DNA of 64,000 nt from Bacteroidota bacterium (GTDB lineage Bacteria; Bacteroidota; Ignavibacteria; Ignavibacteriales; Melioribacteraceae). Positions 26,333 to 33,239 of this stretch are shown piece by piece. The first letter of the stretch is position 1. Every line of letters begins with the position of its first letter. Below the pieces are notes generated by a model. The model ran no database searches. It saw only the letters and a program-made list of their open reading frames with translations, and was not told the origin of the DNA. The translations under genes were made by a program, and so were the position numbers. Where the stretch lies: positions 456,690-520,689 of the forward strand of contig JAHJUE010000022.1 in the NCBI GenBank assembly GCA_018829205.1, in the 5' to 3' direction.

Positions 26333-27013
26333 TTAGTCAACAAATAATAATTCTCCTTTTGTTAATGTATAGAATAGGCCTACTATTTTTATCTCTCCGT
26401 TATCTTCCATTTCCTTTAAGATCGGGCTTTTTGACCTGATTGTTGATATTGCATGTCTTACATTATTTTCAGATACAAGCTTAACAAATTCTTCATTCTT
26501 GGAACTTATATTACCCTTGTAGTTTTGGCTCATTTTTATAGCTGGTTTTATCTTTGAAAGTGTTGTAGTCAGGTTTCCTAATTTAACATCGTCAATTGCG
26601 CCAATAACCGCACCGCAATGTTGGTGACCCATTATTATAATTAATTTTGCTCCTGCAACTTTACAAGCAAACTCCAAACTACCTAATAAGTCTTCGTTCA
26701 CAAAATTGCCAGCGATGCGGCCGACAAAAATGTCTCCAATACCTTGATCAAAAACGTCTTCAACAGGCACACGACTATCGAGACAACTAATTACAACTGC
26801 TTTAGGATATTGACCAAAGGCAGATTTACGTATTTGTTCAGAGTGATCTCGATGAGTCAGATTATTATTTCTAAACCGCTCATTGCCATTGAGAAAATCC
26901 TGTAATATCTGATCTGGGGTTAATTTATCCCTCTCCTCAGCACTAATTATTGTTTTCACTATTTTATCAGGGGTATTATTTTCGTTATTTAATTTGTTCA
27001 TGTTAAATTCCAT
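26333..27013 (-). CDS. Beta-class carbonic anhydrase
   Basis: 226 residues, normal for the beta class. Zinc ligands C77, H130 and C133 are present (SCLDSR and MGHQHCG), with the catalytic dyad D79/R81. It interconverts CO2 and bicarbonate in the cytoplasm; no signal peptide is present. The first ATG gives MEFNMNK and an internal Met at residue 5 could also serve. It follows the SulP transporter gene by 54 bp in the same direction. Paired SulP plus beta carbonic anhydrase genes are a known arrangement for bicarbonate uptake and use, so the operon probably supplies inorganic carbon for carboxylation reactions. Confidence 0.9.
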   Translation of the reverse strand: MEFNMNKLNNENNTPDKIVKTIISAEERDKLTPDQILQDFLNGNERFRNNNLTHRDHSEQIRKSAFGQYPKAVVISCLDSRVPVEDVFDQGIGDIFVGRIAGNFVNEDLLGSLEFACKVAGAKLIIIMGHQHCGAVIGAIDDVKLGNLTTTLSKIKPAIKMSQNYKGNISSKNEEFVKLVSENNVRHAISTIRSKSPILKEMEDNGEIKIVGLFYTLTKGELLFVD

Positions 27014-27067
27014 AATTTATTATTCTAAATTTTTGTAATTAAATTTTAATTTCGAAATAAACTGCAA

Positions 27068-28738
27068 TTATTGCTTATCCCGGTCTTTAGTTAGTTCTTT
27101 TTTTAACCACAAAAAAACATTATCCATATTTTCGAAAAGCAGTTTTTCAGGAATCAGATTTGGAATTATTTCAATTGACCGAAACATATCTTCAGGTTGA
27201 CTTTGTAATCCAATAAAAATTACTTTAATACCCTTTTTATTTAGATCAAAAAGAGTTTCCTCCATCGCATACAAACCCGTTTGATCGATAAATGGAACAC
27301 GGTCCATACGAATAATCAAGATTTTAATTTTATCATCCATATTTTTGAACAGCTTCATAAAATGTGAGGTAAAACCAAAAAACAAAGGCCCATAAAGATG
27401 CTTAATATATATACTGTCTTTGAATTCTTCGAACAAGATTTGTTCATCATCCCATGGTTGTTCCCCTTTTAAATCAGCAAGGGTGAAACCCGAAGTGCCT
27501 TTTTCTGCAATATCGCCAGAACGTTTCATAAAAAGCACAGAAGCTAAAATTACTCCAATAGCAACTGCGTAAATAAGGCTGCCAAAAGTTGTAATTAGTA
27601 AAACAATAACCAAAACAATCGCGTCTGCTCTTGGAACATGCCGTAAATGTTTAAATCCTTTAATATCAACAATATTGAAGCCAACAGGAATTAGTATTCC
27701 TGCCAATACAGGTATAGGAATAAAAGCTGCTAATTTTCCGGCTCCAAGTAAAACTACAAGTAAAAACAAGCCGTGAATTACCCCTGAAAGACGAGTTTTT
27801 CCACCTGAATTAATATTTACAACAGTTCCCTTAGTAGCGCCTGCTCCAGGTATTCCTCCGATCAAACCAGCTACCGCATTTCCGATGCCCTGGCCAATCA
27901 ATTCACGATTACTATTGTGTTTGGTTTTTGTAATATTATCTGCAATTACGGATGTAAGTAAAGAATCTATTGATCCCAATACCGCTAATATGAGCGCGTA
28001 TTCTAAAATTATAATATAAGCTTCGGCATCAATATTAAATAGTCCATCTATTTTAAGAGAAGGTAATCCAGAAGGTATATCACCAATAAGTAGAACATCT
28101 AATTTTAAAAAGTAAGCAATTAGAGATACTGTTACGAGCGCAACAAGCGCACTAGGAACCGTCTTAGTAATCTTAGGAAATAAATAGAAAATTAATACTG
28201 TTAAACCTCCAATTCCAATAGCAGCTATATTAAATTCTGAAAATAAACGTGAGATGTCTTTTATAACGCCAATAGTGGATGTTGGCGATGAAAGTCCGGC
28301 AAAAGGATAAATTTGTAATAAAATAATAATAAATCCTACGCCGCTCATAAAACCGGAGATTACGGGATATGGGAAATACTTAATGTAGCTCCCGATATTT
28401 ATTATTCCAAAAAAGATTTGAAATAAACCGCCTAATAAAAATGTTGCAACGATTATTCCCATAGCATTTTCAAGACTACCTGTCAAACTAATTGCAATTG
28501 CAATAAATGTGGCTGAAACTACTGTCATTGGACCCGTAGGGCCACTGGCCTGTGTTTCGGTACCACCAAATGCAGCGGCTAAAATACCAACAGCTATTGC
28601 TCCATAAAGTCCCGCAATAGCACCCATCCCGGATTGGACCCCAAATGCAAGCGCCAAAGGTAAAGCAACTATTCCGGCAACAATGCCACCGGAAATATCC
28701 CCCTTAAGATTTTTAAGATCATATAATTTTGTCGTCAT
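27068..28738 (-). CDS. SulP-family anion transporter with STAS domain (probable bicarbonate transporter)
   Basis: 556 residues. About 10-14 membrane segments fill residues 10-410, with the SulP stretch ASGPTGPMTVV near residue 65 and a second glycine-rich GGIPGAGATKGT near residue 292. A C-terminal STAS domain (about 440-550, with MDRVPFIDQTGLYA) follows. SulP proteins move sulfate, bicarbonate or dicarboxylates. The carbonic anhydrase partner downstream favours bicarbonate (BicA-like), and no sulfur genes are nearby. The ATG lies 24 bp after a 10-bp inverted repeat and about 200 bp after a five-unit tandem repeat, both possible control elements. Confidence 0.87.
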   Translation of the reverse strand: MTTKLYDLKNLKGDISGGIVAGIVALPLALAFGVQSGMGAIAGLYGAIAVGILAAAFGGTETQASGPTGPMTVVSATFIAIAISLTGSLENAMGIIVATFLLGGLFQIFFGIINIGSYIKYFPYPVISGFMSGVGFIIILLQIYPFAGLSSPTSTIGVIKDISRLFSEFNIAAIGIGGLTVLIFYLFPKITKTVPSALVALVTVSLIAYFLKLDVLLIGDIPSGLPSLKIDGLFNIDAEAYIIILEYALILAVLGSIDSLLTSVIADNITKTKHNSNRELIGQGIGNAVAGLIGGIPGAGATKGTVVNINSGGKTRLSGVIHGLFLLVVLLGAGKLAAFIPIPVLAGILIPVGFNIVDIKGFKHLRHVPRADAIVLVIVLLITTFGSLIYAVAIGVILASVLFMKRSGDIAEKGTSGFTLADLKGEQPWDDEQILFEEFKDSIYIKHLYGPLFFGFTSHFMKLFKNMDDKIKILIIRMDRVPFIDQTGLYAMEETLFDLNKKGIKVIFIGLQSQPEDMFRSIEIIPNLIPEKLLFENMDNVFLWLKKELTKDRDKQ

Positions 28739-28762
28739 ATCTCTAGTAAATTTTTGCAGAGT

Positions 28763-28790
28763 ATTTGTTTATTAAATTATATAAACAAAT
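28763..28790. promoter_or_regulatory. Operator-like perfect inverted repeat upstream of the SulP gene
   Basis: atttgtttat (28763-28772) and ataaacaaat (28781-28790) are exact reverse complements separated by 8 bases. It is 25-52 bp from the start codon, where a regulator or a leader hairpin could act. A second, smaller symmetry (caattttt/aaaaattg, 28827-28844) lies further up. Confidence 0.45.
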
Positions 28791-28939
28791 TTTTTATTTA
28801 AAAGTTCAATTCAATTTTCTTTTATGCAATTTTTTCAAAAATTGTGTATCGGATTTATAAAAATCACTTTGAATTATTTTATAGTGAACTATTTTTCAAC
28901 AATTTATTTTTGTCTTCTTTTGGGGGATATAATATAGTG

Positions 28940-28994
28940 CTTGTAGATACCTTGCAGATTCCTTGTAGATACCTTGTTGATTCCTTGTAGTTTA
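28940..28994. repeat. Five tandem 11-bp units, helical-turn spacing
   Basis: Units start at 28940, 28951, 28962, 28973 and 28984: cttgtagatac, cttgcagattc, cttgtagatac, cttgttgattc, cttgtagttta. All begin CTTG and differ at few positions. An 11-bp period places each copy on about the same face of the helix, like an array of protein-binding sites. It is about 200 bp upstream of the SulP gene. Confidence 0.8.
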
Positions 28995-29067
28995 CATATT
29001 GTTTACTTATAAGGCGCTTATATGCTTCTCGTTAAATACTTGGAACTGCTTAGAGATTTTCACTTGG

Positions 29068-29112
29068 CCGTCACAGCTTGTCCCGAACACTCGGGAAACC
29101 ACTTCGTGACGG
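29068..29112. repeat. Nested inverted repeat downstream of the NYN gene
   Basis: Outer arms ccgtcac (29068-29074) and gtgacgg (29106-29112) enclose an inner hairpin tcccga/tcggga (29081-29086 and 29091-29096). It lies 30 bp beyond the NYN stop. A T-rich run follows on the plus strand only, so it is either a poor terminator for the NYN gene or a small dispersed repeat. Confidence 0.55.
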
Positions 29113-29142
29113 AAATTTTTCTAAAATGTTTTGTCCTGTAAT

Positions 29143-29601
29143 TTATTTTTTACTGAACATATCTAAAAAAATATTTTTCTCATTTTCGAGTTGTTTTACT
29201 TTTTCTGATTCCTCATTCCCCTTTTCAGAGTTTAGGATTTCTTTGTAGAACTGCTCGGATTTAATTACTGACGCGCTGTTGACGCGCGCGTAATTCATCA
29301 GACTTTGATCAGATGTTATAAGAGTTATAAGTTTAGGATTTTTAGAACGGTCAATCTCATCTCTTATTTTATTATCCGCGCTTTCGTTTTCCGAATAAAT
29401 TATTCTCCCTTTTGAAAGATGCAGAACTGAATTTATATGACCGTCGAGATGTAGTGTTAATTTTATTTTTTTACCGGCAAAATAACGGTTGAGAATATTT
29501 ACAAGTCCCTCCCTGCTTGCCTGTTTTTCTTTATTCTGCAAGACATGCAGAGATTTTATTTTACCGATTAAATTGTTGCCGTCAATAATGTAATGTATCA
29601 T
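29143..29601 (-). CDS. NYN-domain (YacP-like) ribonuclease
   Basis: 152 residues. The N-terminal IIDGNNLIGK (D7), the middle HLDGH near residue 53, ENESADNKIRDEI near residue 72 and TSDQSL near residue 96 supply the acidic residues of the PIN/NYN nuclease fold. The closest well-known relatives are YacP/Rae1-type proteins, which cut RNA, in one case on the ribosome. The last 35 residues are charged and helical. Its first 36 codons and 79 upstream bases lie within a segment repeated in direct orientation 950 bp away, on the other side of a toxin-antitoxin pair. The gene itself looks intact. Confidence 0.72.
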   Translation of the reverse strand: MIHYIIDGNNLIGKIKSLHVLQNKEKQASREGLVNILNRYFAGKKIKLTLHLDGHINSVLHLSKGRIIYSENESADNKIRDEIDRSKNPKLITLITSDQSLMNYARVNSASVIKSEQFYKEILNSEKGNEESEKVKQLENEKNIFLDMFSKK

Positions 29602-29680
29602 ACGTGTAAATTAGTGAATTATTTGGGAAGATATTACCCGGGGAAATAATGATTGGAGAATTTTTTGTGATAATGCAAGT
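29493..29680. repeat. Direct repeat, copy A (includes the NYN gene 5' end)
   Basis: 188 bp running from gaatatttacaag to taatgcaagt. Copy B (30443-30626, 184 bp) is nearly identical apart from a 4-bp gap and a few substitutions. Copy A contains 109 bases of NYN coding sequence and 79 bases upstream of it. The MNT/HEPN gene pair lies exactly between the copies. Confidence 0.93.
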
Positions 29681-29719
29681 GTGCTGTAAAGGAGTGGTTT
29701 GTGACAGCGGGGCTAATAG

Positions 29720-30136
29720 TTATAAGAATTTATTTATATCTTTTTTAAAATGCGTATAGAGTATTTGAGAGTTCTCAACCAACGGTTCCATTTTGTGAGG
29801 ATATAAATCAAGTGCATACGCATGACTAAAGAAATGTCTGAACGCCAAATATTGACCTAAATTATTTTTACATTCTTCCGATATTATTTTCTTTTCAGTC
29901 GAAATTTCAATTAAATCTTTATGCCATGACTGTCCGCCCGGCAATTCTATATTCTGTGAAATTAATATTTGCTTTAATATATTTTCTATTCCGTTGTATA
30001 AATTATGCAACAACGCCGCAACTCCGGCTAATTCTAAAGTTGACAGTTTTGAAAGCTCCGAATGCAATGGCAGAATATTAAATACTTCTTCAATATTTTC
30101 CAATTCTGCGCGAATTTTCTGAGACAGGTCAGCCAT
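29720..30136 (-). CDS. HEPN toxin (HepT-like ribonuclease)
   Basis: 138 residues, all-helical. The RX4HXY catalytic motif of HepT toxins is intact: R100, H105 and Y107 in RHFFSHAY. In studied MntA-HepT systems HepT is an RNase and the Tyr is nucleotidylated by MntA to silence it. The start overlaps the end of the MNT gene by 8 bp, so the pair is coupled, with the antitoxin first. The gene and its partner sit between two direct copies of a ~185-bp segment, which suggests arrival by insertion. Alternative labels (DUF86-like) describe the same fold. Confidence 0.82.
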   Translation of the reverse strand: MADLSQKIRAELENIEEVFNILPLHSELSKLSTLELAGVAALLHNLYNGIENILKQILISQNIELPGGQSWHKDLIEISTEKKIISEECKNNLGQYLAFRHFFSHAYALDLYPHKMEPLVENSQILYTHFKKDINKFL

Positions 30137-30398
30137 AAAGAAGAATACCTTCAGACTTAACTATTTCGCTCAACAAGTTTTGTTTCTTGAGATCAATTAA
30201 ATCAACAGGTTTGGAAAGGGAAAATATCAATTCGCCGTAAAATTTAAAAAACTGTGAATCAGGAATTCCTTCAACTGCTAAATCAATATCATTTGACTCG
30301 TTATCCTGGTCAAGGTTGGAACCAAAAAGATATATTCGTGATACGTCATATTTTTTGGCAATTTCAACTAAACGATATTTATCTTCGTATGAGATCAT
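30129..30398 (-). CDS. MNT nucleotidyltransferase antitoxin (MntA-like)
   Basis: 89 residues, a minimal nucleotidyltransferase. The signature G26-S27 followed by D37-I-D39 (GS, ten residues, DxD) is complete, so it should bind Mg-nucleotide and be active. Members of this family pair with HEPN toxins and neutralise them by transferring AMP to the toxin tyrosine. The stop overlaps the HEPN gene start by 8 bp. A TAnnTTTG box lies 32 bp upstream, right at the inner edge of direct repeat copy B. The adjacent HEPN partner makes the toxin-antitoxin call firm. Confidence 0.85.
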   Translation of the reverse strand: MISYEDKYRLVEIAKKYDVSRIYLFGSNLDQDNESNDIDLAVEGIPDSQFFKFYGELIFSLSKPVDLIDLKKQNLLSEIVKSEGILLYG

Positions 30399-30429
30399 AT
30401 GTAAATTTAATTTTTAGATACTCTTATTG

Positions 30430-30437
30430 CAAACATA
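30430..30437 (-). promoter_or_regulatory. TAnnTTTG promoter box for the MNT/HEPN pair
   Basis: The minus strand reads TATGTTTG, 32 bp before the MNT start. The region where a -33 box would lie is the start of direct repeat copy B, so the repeat junction may have helped form the promoter. Confidence 0.4.
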
Positions 30438-30442
30438 TTCTT

Positions 30443-30626
30443 GAATATTTACAAGTCCCTCCCTGCCTGCTTTTCTTTATTCTGCAAAGTATGCAGAGAT
30501 TTTATTTTACCGATTAAATTGTTGCCGTCAATAATGTAATGTATCATACGTGTAAATTAGTGAATTATTTGGGAAGATATTACACGGGGAAATAATGATT
30601 GGAGATTTTTTTGTGATAATGCAAGT
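30443..30626. repeat. Direct repeat, copy B
   Basis: 184 bp, same orientation as copy A (29493-29680). Differences seen by eye: a 4-bp deletion near 30466, a changed trinucleotide near 30488, cacg for cccg near 30584, and gattt for gaatt near 30604. Confidence 0.93.
30449..30547 (-). pseudogene. Duplicated 5' fragment of the NYN gene, frameshifted
   Basis: From the ATG at 30547 the frame repeats the NYN N-terminus (MIHYIIDGNNLIGK) for about 28 codons. The 4-bp deletion then shifts it, and it stops after 32 codons with GRDL. It has no downstream nuclease body and is best read as a dead by-product of the segment duplication. Confidence 0.85.
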
Positions 30627-30727
30627 TTGATTTTACGCTGTAGTTGTGTTTACATGAAAATATTGAATTGTTTTGTAATTGACTTGCGAGTTCTTTTGGG
30701 ACGCTTCTCTTTTTCATGGAGACAATG

Positions 30728-30870
30728 CTGTCAATTTAACTTTGTTAATGGAACGCAGATTTTTATGATTTATTAAGATCGATTAAGATTATCATAAAAA
30801 ATCATAAGCAATCATAACGATCTGCGTTCTATTCTTTTAATGTCCTTTCCTAATCAACTAAGTTGACAGC
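30728..30870. repeat. Nested inverted-repeat element (MITE- or REP-like)
   Basis: Outer arms gctgtcaattta (30728-30739) and taagttgacagc (30859-30870) match 11 of 12. Inner arms, about 21 bp starting gaacgcagat (30751) and ending atctgcgttc (30829), match apart from two positions. The centre holds three copies of atcata. It lies between direct repeat copy B and the dehydrogenase gene and carries no frame of useful length. Confidence 0.7.
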
Positions 30871-30914
30871 GGGAAATGCCCTGCGTGACGGGGGTTTGGG
30901 AGGGATTCGCAACT

Positions 30915-31916
30915 TTAAAAAGAAACTATCCTTCCCCAAATTACATCTGCTACAAAAACACCGTCGCGTAAATTCTGTTCGCGTGTTTTTAAGGTGCGTT
31001 CTCCGGGATAATAAATTTCTTCACCTTCATTAATCGGTTCAGCTTTTTTTACAGAATTAATAATATTATCGGCAATATCATTAATACTTTCAGCGCTGTT
31101 AAATTTTTGGGGATCAAACGCAATAAATACTTGCGACATTGCGGAATCGTGTTTACCAAGACCTAATTCAAATGTTGATTTGCCCCCGGATAAAAGTACC
31201 GCGATTAAATCGAACAATATTGCCAGTCCAGATCCTTTCCAATAACCAATGGGAAGCGGTCTGTGTGTAGCCGATATTTCCGCGGGATTTGTAGTAAGGT
31301 TTCCATCACTATCGTAGCCTCCGGCAAAAGGAAGTTCTTTGCCTTCATGTTTATATGTGGATAATTTCCCGAATGAAAAAAGGGATAAGGCCATATCCAA
31401 TACAACATGCCCGTTAATTCTTGGAACGGCCAGCACAAAAGGGTTATTTCCGACCGCCGGTTCTTTTGCGCCCCATGGCGGCATAATCGGGATTGTATTA
31501 GTCCAGCTTATTAAAATTACTCCTTCTTCGGCGGCGCGCCATCCGTATGTTCCGCCTCGCATCCAGTGATTTGTATTTTTTAACGAGACGCATCCCATAC
31601 CGTTTTCTTTTGCAAGTTCAATAACTCTCCCGGTTACGTTCCACGCGTTAACGGGACCGGGACCCAGATTACCGTCCCACTGTTCCCATGATCCGAAAGA
31701 ATTAACGAGCGACGTTTTAGCGTTGGGATTTATATAACCTTCGTTTACTAATTTCAGAAATGAAACAAATCGGTTTGTACCATGCGAAGCGACACCCGCG
31801 AAAGTATTTTCCGTAAATATTTGCGCGCAAAGTTGGGCCGGTTCTTCTTTAAAATTATTATTAAGTAATTTTTCTTTTAATATGAAAAACAGTTCGTCAT
31901 ATTTTAATATTGCCAT
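30915..31916 (-). CDS. Ldh-family (malate/L-lactate/ureidoglycolate-type) NAD(P) oxidoreductase
   Basis: 333 residues, normal length. Family motifs: ASHGTNRF near residue 38 (catalytic His), CVSLKNTNHWMRGG near residues 106-120, NPFVLAVPR near residue 158, and a GYWKGSGLAILFDL segment near residue 223. The closest described relatives include YiaK (2,3-diketo-L-gulonate reductase) and YlbC-type dehydrogenases. It lacks a signal peptide and is cytoplasmic. It is the gene immediately after the long mannoside operon (212 bp downstream of its last gene), but a promoter-like box precedes it, so it may be separate. The substrate is a 2-keto or 2-hydroxy acid by family, unknown in detail. Confidence 0.8.
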   Translation of the reverse strand: MAILKYDELFFILKEKLLNNNFKEEPAQLCAQIFTENTFAGVASHGTNRFVSFLKLVNEGYINPNAKTSLVNSFGSWEQWDGNLGPGPVNAWNVTGRVIELAKENGMGCVSLKNTNHWMRGGTYGWRAAEEGVILISWTNTIPIMPPWGAKEPAVGNNPFVLAVPRINGHVVLDMALSLFSFGKLSTYKHEGKELPFAGGYDSDGNLTTNPAEISATHRPLPIGYWKGSGLAILFDLIAVLLSGGKSTFELGLGKHDSAMSQVFIAFDPQKFNSAESINDIADNIINSVKKAEPINEGEEIYYPGERTLKTREQNLRDGVFVADVIWGRIVSF

Positions 31917-31940
31917 TTATTGCCTATAAATTAAACAGGT

Positions 31941-31948
31941 CAAATTTA
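31941..31948 (-). promoter_or_regulatory. TAnnTTTG promoter box for the Ldh-family gene
   Basis: The minus strand reads TAAATTTG, 25 bp upstream of the start at 31916. No clear -33 partner. Confidence 0.3.
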
Positions 31949-32128
31949 ACAACTTTTTTATAATATATTTAATGAAGTAATAAAAGAATCTAATTTTAAT
32001 TTTGTGATAGTTGATGAGGAAAGGAAATATTAAAATAAATAATTATAATTTAGAATTATAACTTGCTAACTTGAATTGGACTTAGAGTATATTTTTTTTA
32101 GGTAAGAATAATTGTTAATCTGCAAATT

Positions 32129-33229
32129 CTAAAATACAATTCGGTGCCCTTTTTCATCAAAAAAATAGAGTTTATTAACATCCAGGTATAATCGAACTTT
32201 ATCATCAGCTTTTACCGTTGAGGCGGAATCTACCCTGGCGATAAACTGTTCGTTCGAAATTGTAAAATACAGAAAGGTTTCATTCCCCAACGGCTCTACA
32301 ACTTCAACAGTTGTTTCGATAAAGTTTTTATCGGTATCAATTGTCCTGGCATTAATAGAGAAGTCCTCAGGTCTAATTCCCAAAGTTACTTTCTGTCCTT
32401 GATACATTTTTAATTCATTAATTTTTTCTTGGGGAAGAATAATAGAAACATTTTCATTAACCGTAAAAGCAATATTATCTTTTCCAGTAATGTTGCCATC
32501 AACAAAGTTCATTGATGGACTCCCTATAAAACCGGCTACAAATTTATTAACGGGGTTATTATACAAATCCAGCGGCGGGCCAATCTGCTGAATTTCTCCG
32601 TCCTTCATAAGCACAATTTTACTGCCCATTGTCATTGCTTCTATTTGATCATGAGTTACGTAAATAATAGTCGCGTTTAATTTATTATGAAGTTTAGATA
32701 TTTCAGTTCTCATTTGAACTCTAAGTTTAGCGTCAAGGTTACTCAGCGGCTCGTCGAACAAAAATACTTTCGGTTTCCTAACTATTGCCCGGCCTACCGC
32801 AACCCTTTGTCTTTGTCCGCCTGATAATGCTTTTGGCTTCCTGTTCAGATACTGTTCAAGATCCAATATTCTTGCAGCTTCATTAACTCTACTGTTTATT
32901 TCTTCTTTGGGATATTTTCTAAGTTTTAATCCGAATGCCATATTTTCAAAAACCGTCATATGCGGATACAACGCGTAATTCTGAAATACCATAGCGATAT
33001 CCCTATCCTTCGGCTCAACATTATTAACAACAACTCCGTCAATTAGAATTTCCCCTTCGGTAACTTCCTCCAAACCAGCAACCATTCTAAGAGTTGTAGA
33101 TTTACCGCAGCCTGAAGGTCCGACAAGCACTACAAATTCATGATCGTTTACTTCTATATTCACATTCTTTACAACCCTTGTTTTGCCGCTGTAAACTTTT
33201 GATACATTTTTTAATTCAACGTGAGCCAT
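32129..33229 (-). CDS. Sugar ABC transporter ATPase (MsmK/UgpC/MalK type)
   Basis: 366 residues. Walker A GPSGCGKST (about 38-46), signature LSGGQRQRVAVGRAI near residue 135, Walker B VFLFDEPLSNLDAKLR just after, and the H-loop in YVTHDQIEAM. A C-terminal TOBE regulatory domain (about 235-366) is typical of CUT1 ATPases that energise oligosaccharide importers. It is the last gene of the operon, 10 bp after a predicted glycosidase, while the matching permeases and binding protein are 18 kb away at 51807-54781. No other sugar ABC permeases occur in the window, so it very likely powers that importer. Such ATPases can also serve several importers. Confidence 0.88.
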   Translation of the reverse strand: MAHVELKNVSKVYSGKTRVVKNVNIEVNDHEFVVLVGPSGCGKSTTLRMVAGLEEVTEGEILIDGVVVNNVEPKDRDIAMVFQNYALYPHMTVFENMAFGLKLRKYPKEEINSRVNEAARILDLEQYLNRKPKALSGGQRQRVAVGRAIVRKPKVFLFDEPLSNLDAKLRVQMRTEISKLHNKLNATIIYVTHDQIEAMTMGSKIVLMKDGEIQQIGPPLDLYNNPVNKFVAGFIGSPSMNFVDGNITGKDNIAFTVNENVSIILPQEKINELKMYQGQKVTLGIRPEDFSINARTIDTDKNFIETTVEVVEPLGNETFLYFTISNEQFIARVDSASTVKADDKVRLYLDVNKLYFFDEKGHRIVF

Positions 33230-33239
33230 GATTTACCCG

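Noticed and set aside
28940..28994. CRISPR array
   Set aside because: The units are 11 bp with no spacers, and no cas genes are near.
30254..30517. Plus-strand open frame across the MNT gene and direct repeat copy B
   Set aside because: The MNT protein has a complete GS...DxD motif on the minus strand, and the plus-strand product shows no family features.
29702..30873. Shared 10-mer tgacagcggg at 29702 and 30864 as attachment sites
   Set aside because: Too short, no integrase present, and the long direct repeats already explain the boundaries of the toxin pair.
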